NCBI GenBank assembly: GCA_007748055.1
Contig: CP036279.1
Coordinates: 6,820,001-6,884,000, forward strand
DNA from: Kolteria novifilia
GTDB lineage: Bacteria; Planctomycetota; Planctomycetia; Kolteriales; Kolteriaceae
Length of the DNA: 64,000 nucleotides
Reading direction: 5' to 3'
Shown here piece after piece: positions 19,787 to 27,719 of this stretch. A program made the translations under genes and the position numbers. The first letter of the stretch is position 1; each line of letters starts with the position of its first letter. The notes beneath the pieces are model-generated. The model was given only the letters and a program-made list of their open reading frames with translations. It was not told the DNA's origin and ran no database searches.

Positions 19787-21634
19787 TTGACCTTTGCCGT
19801 GTTCGTGACCCTTGTCATTCTGGTGGGAATCCTCGTCGGATTGGTCCGCGAGAAGCATGGCCCCGAGATCATCATGCTCGCGGGGCTGACCGCGCTGATG
19901 CTCTTCGGCGTCGTCGGCGTCGGCGATGCGCTCTCGGGCTTCTCAAGCCCTAGCGTGGTCGCCCTTGGGGCCCTCTTCGTGATCGGGGCGGGACTGCGTT
20001 CGACCGGAGCGTTGGCCTACATCGGACTGAAGGTCTTCGGGCGACCGAGGCCGGGGGGAGCCCTCTACCGACTGACCGCTCCGGTCTGCGGGCTCTCGGC
20101 CTTCTTCAACAACATGCCGCTGGTGGCGATCTTCGTGCCGGTCTTCGTCGATCGCGCCAAACGACTGCGGATCTCGCCGTCGAAGCTCCTGATTCCGCTC
20201 TCCTACGCCTCGATGCTCGGCGGCACCTGTACCCTGATCGGGACCTCCACCAACCTCGTGGTCGACGAAGTCCTGCAAAACTCCGGCCAACGCGGGCTCG
20301 GCATGTTCGAGCTGACCTGGGTCGGACTGCCGCTCTCGATCGCCGGCTTGGTCTACCTGTCGACCGCCGGGCAACGCTTGCTGCCCGAGCGCACCGACTT
20401 GCTCGAACACATCGGAGCCAATCTGCGCGAATATTCCGTCGAGATGCTCGTCGCGCGTGACTGCGAATTGGCGGGGAAGACCGTCCGCGATTCCGGACTC
20501 CGCGATCTCCCTGGACTCTACCTCTATCGGATCGAACGCTTCTCGCACGTCATCAGTCCCGTCGCCCCCGAGGAGCGAATCTTCGCCGGCGACCTGCTTC
20601 ACTTTTCCGGCGTCATTTCCACCGTCGTCGACTTGCAGAAGATTCGCGGCCTCGAACCGGTCGATGCCGACGGCAGCTCGCACCCAAAACACTCCAACGC
20701 CCAGCGGATCCATGAGTCGCTGGACTCCCTCGAAGGGGTCCCGACCCCCGATCCTCCGCGGCCCGCGCCGCGGATCGGCCCCCAACTCTGCGAAGCGGTC
20801 GTCGCTCCCACCTCGCCTTTGGTCGGCCAGACCATCCGCGATTCCCAGTTCCGTGCTCGCTACCAGGCCTCGATTGTCGCGGTGCATCGCAGCGGGACCG
20901 CCCTACAGCAGAAGATTGGGCAGATCGTCCTCTCGCCGGGCGATACGCTGTTGCTCGACGCGGGGCCCGATTTCGTCTCGAAATGGCGCAATTCGTCCGA
21001 TTTCGTGCTCGTTTCGGGCGTCGATGACAGCGCGCCGGTCGATTATGAGCGCAGTTGGCTCGCGTTGGGGATCTTCGGTCTGACGGTCCTCGGGATCACG
21101 TTCGGCAACGCGGGGATCGCCATCCCGGCGCTGGTCGGGGCGGGCTTGATGATCTTCACCAAGTGCGTGGCGTCGCGCGACGTGATCCGCACCATCGAAC
21201 TGCCGGTCCTCATCCTGATCGCCGCAACCCTCGGGGTCGGCAGCGCGCTCGACTCCAGTGGCGTCTCGGAACTGATCAACAAGATGCTGATCTCTCTCGG
21301 AGGGGCCAACAGCCCCTTCCTACTCCTCGCGGTTTTCATCTTCGCGACCTCGATCATGTCGCAGTTCCTGAGCAATGTCGCGACGGCGGCCCTCATGGGG
21401 CAACTGGCGATCACGACCGCCGACCAGTTCCAGTTCGATCCCCGCGGCTTGGTCATCGGGGTCGCGATCGCGGCGTCGACCGCCTTCGCGACGCCCATCG
21501 GCTACCAAACAAACTTGATGGTTCGCGGGCCGGGCGGCTACCGTTTCATGGACTACGTCCGGGTCGGGGCGCCGTTGTCGGTCCTCTGCTGCTTGGTGTC
21601 GCTCGTCGTCATCTACTTCGTGTGGCCGCTGTAA
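19787..21634 (+). CDS. SLC13-family permease with two TrkA-C domains
   Basis: 615 residues from a TTG at 19787, chosen because TGGAG lies about 8 nt upstream and the frame before it encodes a basic, non-membrane sequence. An N-terminal membrane half has the SNNxP-like motif FNNMPLVAIFVPV and the SYASMLGGTCTLIGTSTNLVV signature of sodium/anion symporters. Two RCK_C (TrkA-C) regulatory domains sit in the middle (EMLVARDCELAGKTVRDSGL and AVVAPTSPLVGQTIRDSQF). A second membrane half ends with FLSNVATAAL and TAFATPIGYQTNLMV. This is the layout of DASS transporters that import sulfate, phosphate or dicarboxylates; substrate is not readable. Confidence 0.92.
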   Translation: MTFAVFVTLVILVGILVGLVREKHGPEIIMLAGLTALMLFGVVGVGDALSGFSSPSVVALGALFVIGAGLRSTGALAYIGLKVFGRPRPGGALYRLTAPVCGLSAFFNNMPLVAIFVPVFVDRAKRLRISPSKLLIPLSYASMLGGTCTLIGTSTNLVVDEVLQNSGQRGLGMFELTWVGLPLSIAGLVYLSTAGQRLLPERTDLLEHIGANLREYSVEMLVARDCELAGKTVRDSGLRDLPGLYLYRIERFSHVISPVAPEERIFAGDLLHFSGVISTVVDLQKIRGLEPVDADGSSHPKHSNAQRIHESLDSLEGVPTPDPPRPAPRIGPQLCEAVVAPTSPLVGQTIRDSQFRARYQASIVAVHRSGTALQQKIGQIVLSPGDTLLLDAGPDFVSKWRNSSDFVLVSGVDDSAPVDYERSWLALGIFGLTVLGITFGNAGIAIPALVGAGLMIFTKCVASRDVIRTIELPVLILIAATLGVGSALDSSGVSELINKMLISLGGANSPFLLLAVFIFATSIMSQFLSNVATAALMGQLAITTADQFQFDPRGLVIGVAIAASTAFATPIGYQTNLMVRGPGGYRFMDYVRVGAPLSVLCCLVSLVVIYFVWPL

Positions 21635-21742
21635 GCTTCCCACGGTTTATCGACCGCGGACAGATCGGAACGCGACTCTCCTGATCGGCAAGGCGGTTGA
21701 CGACGACTTGTGCGCGATTGTGCTGAATCAAGGGCGTTCCCC

Positions 21743-21769
21743 GCATGCCCACGGCGAGCGTGGGCATGC
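21743..21769. repeat. GCATGCCCACG palindrome
   Basis: GCATGCCCACG and CGTGGGCATGC form a perfect 11-bp stem around GCGAG, followed by CACCC. It lies between the convergent SLC13 gene and the next gene; part of the GTGGGCATGC family. Confidence 0.75.
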
Positions 21770-21801
21770 CACCCAAGAGTCTTCCTTTCGCAATGAATCG
21801 A

Positions 21802-22968
21802 TCAATCGGGATGCGAGAGAGAGTCCTCGTCTCGCGGGGAGGGCTTGGGCGGCTTCGCGGGTCGAAAGAGAAGCCCGAGGAGTTGAAGCGAACAAAACAG
21901 CGCAAGCACACCGAGAATCCCCAGGAAAATCGGCGGCTGCCAATTCCCGAAGACGCCCATCGACGTCATGATCGCTGCGACGATCACCACCAGGACGAGC
22001 CCCATCAGCATCCCACAACCGGTGAGCGTCATGATGCTGCGAAAACTCTGCTGCTCGGAAACGTCGGAGTACTCGAGGCTCACCGCTCGGTGTCGCTCGA
22101 GGCTCTCGTTGGTCGCCGACGCCAGTTCGATCTGACGCAGTCCGCGATGCCACGCCTCGTCGTCGCGTTTTTCCCTCAGCGCCTCCCACTCGGCGACCCA
22201 AGTGGGGCCGACATCGAACGGCTCATGCGTCTCGGTTCGCAATTGGCCCCCACGGCGATCGATAAGGGTGACGGGCCCCTGGCAGCCCCGTTCGAAAGTC
22301 CCCTCAATCGTTCCCGCCGTCGTCTCCAAACGAAAACCGTAGCCTTCCGAAGGAAGCGCCCGCCAGCGGATCGTCGTCAAAATACCCGACTGATGCCGGG
22401 CGCTGACGAGGAGTTGCGAGCCGCCGCCCGACTCGTCGCCCCCGGTCGCGGAGATCTCCTCGATCTCACCGCCGAGGCTTCGGATCCAACTCCATCCCTC
22501 GTGAAACCGAAGCGAGCCCTTCTGCTCGGGATCGAAGGGGAGTGTCCACTCCATCCACTGCGGCGAGGTTTCGCCGGTCCATTCGCGGAGCTTCGCGAGT
22601 CCGGGATGCGCCGCCTCGGGCAAGAGCGTCAGCATCGGAAGCTTCGACTCGACGCGATAGAGTCCAAGCTCGTAGTAGACGTCCGGTTTCTCGGCGAGGG
22701 GAACGCTCAACACCAGGGGCATCGGCTCGAGCCGGACAAGGGCGAGAGCCTGCTCCGCGCGATAGTCGAAGTCGCCCGCCAAGACGGCGTAGCCGACATC
22801 GGTAAGCCGGACGACATCGGCGAGGCCGTCGAGCCGGCGGGCGCTCGATGGAACCTCGGGCGTTTCGCCATCGTCGGCCATGAACGCGATCATCTCGTGC
22901 GACGCATCTTGGGCCGCCCGCACAAAGGAATCGGTATGCGGGTCGCTCCCCAAGAGAACGAACTTCAT
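21802..22968 (-). CDS. Putative Gfo/Idh-like protein with C-terminal membrane anchor
   Basis: 388 residues from the second ATG (MKFVLLGSDPHTD); GGGGGAG lies 9 nt before it and touches the first ATG. The N-terminus resembles a degenerate Rossmann fold (MKFVLLGSDPHTDSFVRAA, then YAVLAGDFDYRAEQALALV). The middle (WRALPSEGYGFRLETTAGTIEG, GLRQIELASATNESLERHR) resembles the C-terminal domain of Gfo/Idh/MocA oxidoreductases. Two membrane helices close the protein (LTGCGMLMGLVLVVIVAAI and PIFLGILGVLALFCSLQLL). The glycine-rich NAD motif is poor and the usual EKP motif is absent, so it may not be an active dehydrogenase. Confidence 0.65.
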   Translation of the reverse strand: MKFVLLGSDPHTDSFVRAAQDASHEMIAFMADDGETPEVPSSARRLDGLADVVRLTDVGYAVLAGDFDYRAEQALALVRLEPMPLVLSVPLAEKPDVYYELGLYRVESKLPMLTLLPEAAHPGLAKLREWTGETSPQWMEWTLPFDPEQKGSLRFHEGWSWIRSLGGEIEEISATGGDESGGGSQLLVSARHQSGILTTIRWRALPSEGYGFRLETTAGTIEGTFERGCQGPVTLIDRRGGQLRTETHEPFDVGPTWVAEWEALREKRDDEAWHRGLRQIELASATNESLERHRAVSLEYSDVSEQQSFRSIMTLTGCGMLMGLVLVVIVAAIMTSMGVFGNWQPPIFLGILGVLALFCSLQLLGLLFRPAKPPKPSPRDEDSLSHPD

Positions 22969-23046
22969 CGGTGTCATCTCCCCCTGACGAGGACGTGGTC
23001 TCGATGCTGCTTTCGCCTTGGCACCTTGACCCTCCCAATGGTTGCG

Positions 23047-23074
23047 GATGCCACTGGCCGCTCGCGGGCCAGTG
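23047..23074 (-). repeat. REP-like hairpin, inverted orientation
   Basis: CACTGGCC pairs perfectly with GGCCAGTG around a 7-nt loop; GGATGC before the stem is the reverse complement of the family tail. Confidence 0.7.
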
Positions 23075-23174
23075 AAGGAGGACGGGGCTTCGCGAACAAA
23101 CAACCCCATCGGTCATCGATCGCCAGTGTTCTGCGAAACGCAAGCGCTCGGGCAACAGCGAACCCGATGGTTCT

Positions 23175-23201
23175 CACTGGCTGACAAGCAGCCAGGGGCA
23201 C
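23175..23201 (+). repeat. REP-like hairpin
   Basis: CACTGGCTG, loop ACAAG and CAGCCAGGG followed by GCACC. Two bases of the outer stem have decayed. Confidence 0.7.
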
Positions 23202-23490
23202 CGGGATTGTCGAAGCCGCCCCCACGCCACTGACAAATGTCGCGTGCGCACGGAGTCCAAACTCGTCCGAAAACAAGCGTCGGCGCGAACCCTTCCGCGC
23301 GCGACGGCGATCCAATTCCTATACGATTGCCAACATCGTTGCGCCGCCGATTCGTACGAACTAGCGGTGAACTCTCTTCGTATCGTGCCATGGCGACACG
23401 ATGCTCTGACGGCCCGATGGGTTCGAGAGAGGCTCAACGGCGACAACGACCATCGACAACACATGACACCAGCGACCGAGGGGGAAGACG

Positions 23491-24906
23491 ATGGCAACCA
23501 TGATCCTGGGCGGAGAACGGGTCGACGCGAACGAGCACATCGAAGTGACCAACCCCTTCGACGGCAGCGTCGTCGACGTCATCCCCAAAGGGACGCCGAA
23601 AGACGTCGAACGAGCGTTGTCGATCGCCGAGGCTGGCGCCGTGCGCCTGCGAAAGACGACCGCTTACGAACGCTACGAGTGGCTGCAAAAATCCGCTCAA
23701 CTGCTCGAAGAGCGCCGAGACGACTTCGCCCGTACCATCAGCCTGGAAGAGGGCAAGACGCTCGGCGAGTCGCTCGCGGAAGTCTCCCGCTCGGTCGAAA
23801 CACTCGTCCTCTCCGCGGAGGAAGCCAAGCGACTCTGTGGCGAGGCGGTTCCGCTCGAAGGGGCTTCCGGAGGCAAGGGCCGCTTCGGCTTCACTATCCG
23901 CGTCCCCTGCGGCATCGTCGTCGCGATCAGCCCGTTCAACTTTCCGCTCAATCTCGTCGCGCACAAGCTCGGCCCCGCGATCGCCGGAGGCAACTCGGTC
24001 ATCCTCAAGCCGGCCTCGGACACGCCTCTATCGGGCATCAAGCTCGTTGAATTGATGCTCGAAGCGGGCGTTCCCTCCGACGCGCTGCAGTGCATCACCG
24101 GATCGGGGGGAACGCTAAGCGATCCCCTCTGCGGCGATCGACGGGTGCGCAAGATCAGCTTCACGGGAAGCTTCGAGGTGGGCGACAAGATCTGTCGCGT
24201 CGCCGGGATGAAGAAGGTGACAATGGAACTCGGGTCCAACTCGCCGCTAATCGTCATGGACGACGCCGATCTCGAGAAAGTGATCGCGGCGACGTTGGTG
24301 ACCGGCTACGGCAATGCCGGCCAAGTCTGCATCAGCACCCAACGCGTCCTCGTCGATCGCCGCGTCTACGCCGACTACCTCGACGGACTCAAGGCGGGCG
24401 TCGAGGGGATCGTCACCGGCAATCCCCTGCTCGAAGAAACGAAAATGGGCCCGATGATTCGGCAACGCGACGCCGAACGGGTCACCGAATGGCTTAGTGA
24501 GGCGGTGACTCAAGGAGGCGAACTCCTCACCGGATCCGAGCGCGACGGCGCGATGGTCAAGCCCGCGATCATCGCGGGGATGAAGACCGACATGAAACTT
24601 TTCCGCGACGAACTCTTCGGGCCGGCGGTGGGCGTGATGCCCTTCGACGACATTGACGAGGCGATCGCCGCCGCCAACGACACTCGTTTCGGGCTCTCCG
24701 CAGGCATCTTCACCGAGAACATTGGGCGAGCGATGAAGTTCGCTCAAGAGGTCGACGCGGGAACGCTTCAGATCAACTGGGGGCCGGCTTGGCGGGTCGA
24801 CTTGATGCCGTACGGGGGCCTCAAGGATAGCGGCATGGGCAAGGAAGGACCGAGTTACGCGATCCGCGAGATGACCGAAGAGAAGATGGTCGTCATGCAC
24901 CTCTAG
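23491..24906 (+). CDS. NAD(P)-dependent aldehyde dehydrogenase
   Basis: 471 residues, normal family length. It oxidises an aldehyde to a carboxylate in the cytosol. Catalytic residues are visible: Asn150 in SPFNFPLN, Glu246 in MELGSNSP and nucleophile Cys280 in GQVCISTQR. The cofactor loop is FTGSFEVG, and the closing DLMPYGGLKDSGMGKEG is typical. Overall it is nearest to the lactaldehyde, succinate-semialdehyde or non-phosphorylating glyceraldehyde-3-phosphate type; the substrate cannot be chosen. GGGGGAAG precedes the ATG. It stands alone, flanked by repeats on both sides. Confidence 0.94.
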   Translation: MATMILGGERVDANEHIEVTNPFDGSVVDVIPKGTPKDVERALSIAEAGAVRLRKTTAYERYEWLQKSAQLLEERRDDFARTISLEEGKTLGESLAEVSRSVETLVLSAEEAKRLCGEAVPLEGASGGKGRFGFTIRVPCGIVVAISPFNFPLNLVAHKLGPAIAGGNSVILKPASDTPLSGIKLVELMLEAGVPSDALQCITGSGGTLSDPLCGDRRVRKISFTGSFEVGDKICRVAGMKKVTMELGSNSPLIVMDDADLEKVIAATLVTGYGNAGQVCISTQRVLVDRRVYADYLDGLKAGVEGIVTGNPLLEETKMGPMIRQRDAERVTEWLSEAVTQGGELLTGSERDGAMVKPAIIAGMKTDMKLFRDELFGPAVGVMPFDDIDEAIAAANDTRFGLSAGIFTENIGRAMKFAQEVDAGTLQINWGPAWRVDLMPYGGLKDSGMGKEGPSYAIREMTEEKMVVMHL

Positions 24907-24948
24907 GCACAAACGCCGCGGCGACCCTGATTCGACATCATTCTTCAG

Positions 24949-25139
24949 GTGCCGCTGGCTGCTGGCCAGCCAGGCAGCGAGGACTGGCAACTCAGCGGTA
25001 ATACGAAGGCGATTGCTCGATCCGTGCAACGACGTTCCCCGCGCATGCCCACGCCGAACGTGGGCATGGCACCCGGCTCGATTTCGGATTGTGAATCCAC
25101 GATCGCTTCTCACGGTCTCACAAGCAGCCAATGCCACCC
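24949..25139. repeat. Cluster of three decayed palindromic repeats
   Basis: 24949-24976 is an inverted CACTGGCTG-type hairpin with mismatched outer bases. 25043-25069 is a GCATGCCCACG/CGTGGGCATG palindrome. 25111-25139 is a degenerate CACTGGCTG copy (loop ACAAG and CAGCCA kept, left arm decayed). Together they fill the gap between the convergent aldehyde dehydrogenase and AnmK-like genes. Confidence 0.6.
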
Positions 25140-25162
25140 GAACTTTTCGAACTGACAAAGCA

Positions 25163-26329
25163 TTAGGCCGCTTGGCGACTGACTTCCTCGTCGAAGCGGT
25201 CGGCGACATGGCAGACCCAGCGATCCCAATGCATCCGGTCTCCCGGAGTGATCTGGCCCAGTACCCTGGGCGCGGTGGCACCGGACGCGGAGACGACACT
25301 TCCCGGGATGTTCTCCATCATGCAAAAACCGAGTAGTGCCGCGTGTGTCGCCCGGCGTGCTTCGGAGGGAAAGCCGAGATCGTCGGAGCGCCGTACCGGC
25401 TTTCGGCCGAACGCGTCCTGAAGCAGCCGCCAGAGAAAACCGTTGCGTATCCCGCCGCCGTTGACCCAGACTTCGTCGATCTCCACCCCCGCCGGCAGAA
25501 CGCGCTGAACCGCCTCCTCAAGGTTTTGGATCACGAATTGGCTGGCGGAACAAAGAACGTCGCGGGCGGAGTAGTGGTTTTCGCGGGCGAGCGTCAACGA
25601 TGAGTCGAGGAAGCCCCCGGAGAACTCGTTGCCATCCAGAAAGCGAGGCACGGGCCGAAGCAAAAAGGGATGACTCGACCACTGCCGAATCAATCCATCG
25701 CGATGCTTCCCTTGAACCGCGAAACGGCCATTGGGATCGTAGGCGTGCCGGCCCCGACTTAACTGGCGGGTCAGCTCGTCAAGGAATCGACAACACGGGC
25801 CGGCATCAAAGACAACTACCTCCGAAGGCGAGGATCCGGCCTCAATGAACGTCGTTCGTAGCCCGGACCCAAGGTGAACCAGGAGTCGATGAAGTCGGGG
25901 GGAACGGAAGAGAAACCAATCGGGAACGGGGCTCAACGGGCCGCCTCTGCCACCCGCGGCGATGTCGCGAAGGGCGAAATTGCTGACGATGGTCAGCCCC
26001 GTCCGCTCCGCGAGAAGGGCTTCCACCAGCCCGAGAGCACTGGCCGGCGCGACCCCTTCAAGGGCGAAGCAGTCGACCGCCTCTAGGGGGACATCGCTCC
26101 TCTCGGCGAGCATCCGCAAGGCCCGCTCGACGGCGTCGGCGATGAGCCGACCATTGTTGTCGATGGGGGGAAGCGTGAGTGCGTCGACGGCCAAGACGCG
26201 GAGCTGCCGTCCCTCCCCCCGGCAGCGCAGCAGGGCGAGCTTGAGCCGTTTGCTGGTGCGACCAATGCTCGCGCCGGCAAAGACCCGTGTGGGAAGAGCG
26301 GTGCTCCAAACGGGGATCTCGATCGTCAT
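25163..26329 (-). CDS. Divergent anhydro-N-acetylmuramic acid kinase (AnmK-like)
   Basis: 388 residues from the ATG in VMTIEIP. AnmK phosphorylates 1,6-anhydro-MurNAc during murein recycling. Family blocks are visible in order: NFALRDIAAGGRGGPLSP with the catalytic Asp, HLGSGLRTTFI, VVVFDAGPCCRFLDELT, YDPNGRFAVQGK, SSHPFLLRPVPRFLDGNEFS and WVNGGGIRNGFLWRLL. However, the N-terminal phosphate-binding block, normally SGTSxDGxD, reads AGASIGRTSKRLKLAL, and the ATP-domain GGIAN reads GSGLR. Either this is a paralogue with another substrate or it lacks kinase activity. It lies 237 bp downstream of the C26-like gene on the same strand. Confidence 0.8.
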   Translation of the reverse strand: MTIEIPVWSTALPTRVFAGASIGRTSKRLKLALLRCRGEGRQLRVLAVDALTLPPIDNNGRLIADAVERALRMLAERSDVPLEAVDCFALEGVAPASALGLVEALLAERTGLTIVSNFALRDIAAGGRGGPLSPVPDWFLFRSPRLHRLLVHLGSGLRTTFIEAGSSPSEVVVFDAGPCCRFLDELTRQLSRGRHAYDPNGRFAVQGKHRDGLIRQWSSHPFLLRPVPRFLDGNEFSGGFLDSSLTLARENHYSARDVLCSASQFVIQNLEEAVQRVLPAGVEIDEVWVNGGGIRNGFLWRLLQDAFGRKPVRRSDDLGFPSEARRATHAALLGFCMMENIPGSVVSASGATAPRVLGQITPGDRMHWDRWVCHVADRFDEEVSRQAA

Positions 26330-26476
26330 GACGAGTGTCCGTCCTTGGACACGAGGGTCGAGGTTCGCTCTCGAGTTGACGAGGGAACCGACCGAGGTCT
26401 GGTGTCGGTTCCTTGTTGGCAGTTGGCCGAAGTTCTTGGATTCAGGCTTGTGTCCGCCAAGGTCCCGACTTCCCGG

Positions 26477-26504
26477 CACTGGCTGACGAGCAGCCAGCGC
26501 CATC
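26477..26504 (+). repeat. REP-like hairpin
   Basis: CACTGGCTG, loop ACGAG and CAGCCAGCG followed by CCATC, in the gap between the C26-like and AnmK-like genes, which otherwise holds nothing recognisable. Confidence 0.65.
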
Positions 26505-26566
26505 GAGGGCGCAACGTCGGGAATGGTCCACGCCTGAGAAGAGTCGGCGGTCGTCTGACGCGCGAC

Positions 26567-27316
26567 TTACGCGGCCATCGGGAGAATGGTCGGCTCGGCG
26601 ATCGACTCGGCGGCCGCTTCGACAAAGCCTTCGAAGAGCTGACGATCAAGAGCCGAGGCGGTGTCCGATTCGGGATGCCACTGAACGCCGACCATGAACC
26701 AATCGGGATCGGTGCACTCGATGGACTCGATCAAGCCGTCGGGAGCCAGCGCTCCACTGCGAAGGCCCTTGCCGAGGGTGCGAATGCCTTGGTGATGGCT
26801 GCTGTTGACCCGGATTTCGCCTTCGCCGTAGATGTCCTCGAGCCGGGTGCGGGGCGTGACGAAGACGCCGTGGCGAAGCGACCCTTCGATGGGATCGCAG
26901 TGGGGCATGCCGCGAGGCATGTCTTCGGGCAGGTGGGTGTAGATCGAGCCACCGAACATGACGTTCATCAGTTGCATGCCGACGCCGACGCAGAGGGTCG
27001 GGATCTTGCGGTCGATCGCGAGATGGCAAAGGATGCGATCGGACTCTTCGCGTCGCATGTGCATCGTCTTGACCGACGGATGCGGCTTCTTGCCGAGCTT
27101 GCGGGGGTTGAGATCGGCCCCGCCCGTCAAGAGCAAACCATCCAGACGACCGACATACTCTTCGAGGATTTCGTCACGGGTGAAAGGAGGAATGATCAGC
27201 GGCAGACCGCCCGCGGCATTGATTCCGTCGGCGTACCCGGAATCGAGTACGAGATGAGGCTGATTTGACTTCTTCGTTTGGATGAGGTCAGAACAGATCC
27301 CAATGACGGGCTTCAT
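26567..27316 (-). CDS. C26-type class I glutamine amidotransferase-like protein with altered nucleophile
   Basis: 249 residues; GGAAGGAG 6 nt before the ATG supports the start. It aligns by eye with the gamma-glutamyl-GABA hydrolase (PuuD) group: KPVIGICSD, YADGINAAGGLPLIIPP, LDGLLLTGGADLNP, HMRREESDRILCHLA, NSSHHQGIRTLGKGL and the VQWHPE charge-relay motif (His214, Glu216). The nucleophile elbow, normally G-x-C-x-G-M-Q, reads V110-G111-V112-G113-M114-Q115, so Gly stands where the catalytic Cys should be; the nearest Cys is 109. It may be a binding protein, or use another residue. Neighbour of the altered AnmK-like gene. Confidence 0.85.
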   Translation of the reverse strand: MKPVIGICSDLIQTKKSNQPHLVLDSGYADGINAAGGLPLIIPPFTRDEILEEYVGRLDGLLLTGGADLNPRKLGKKPHPSVKTMHMRREESDRILCHLAIDRKIPTLCVGVGMQLMNVMFGGSIYTHLPEDMPRGMPHCDPIEGSLRHGVFVTPRTRLEDIYGEGEIRVNSSHHQGIRTLGKGLRSGALAPDGLIESIECTDPDWFMVGVQWHPESDTASALDRQLFEGFVEAAAESIAEPTILPMAA

Positions 27317-27719
27317 GGCGGCTCCTTCCGTGGAGTGTCGTGATGTCCTGGTCGCGTCCATGTGACCAGTTTGGCTGTCGCTCGCGAGTCCGTCGCGAGG
27401 GGTGACAACCAGGTGAAAGAAAACTAACAACGTCCATCGCCATTCTCAACTAAAAAACCTGACAAATTGCCGCCGTCGGCGAACGCCCTTTGGACCCGCT
27501 CGCTGCAACTCGCTTGCCCCGACGGGGAATGCGCGTCGCGAGCAGACTGGGCAAGCGCTGGACGAGTGCTTACCATCAACGTAACGAGAGCATCGAACGA
27601 CGGTCGCGGCTGACGGCATCGCCATGTCCCGGCCAACTGGCGGGGTGACTCGGGGCACCGGTCACCCATCGCCGGAGATTCCCATCGGGCTCGATCCGTC
27701 GAAAAGGAGAACCATCCTC
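27317..27719. other. Divergent intergenic region, no gene seen
   Basis: It holds the start regions of the C26-like gene (leftward) and the toroid/DUF4159 gene (rightward). The AAAGAAAACTAACAACG stretch near 27416 is the most AT-rich part and is the likeliest promoter area, but I cannot define -35/-10 boxes. Confidence 0.4.

Larger units (their letters stand above)
22969..23490. other. Intergenic region with two REP-like hairpins
   Basis: No gene is supported in these 522 bp. It holds an inverted-orientation hairpin at 23047-23074 and a direct-orientation one at 23175-23201. The last 100 bp form the leader of the aldehyde dehydrogenase gene. Confidence 0.55.
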
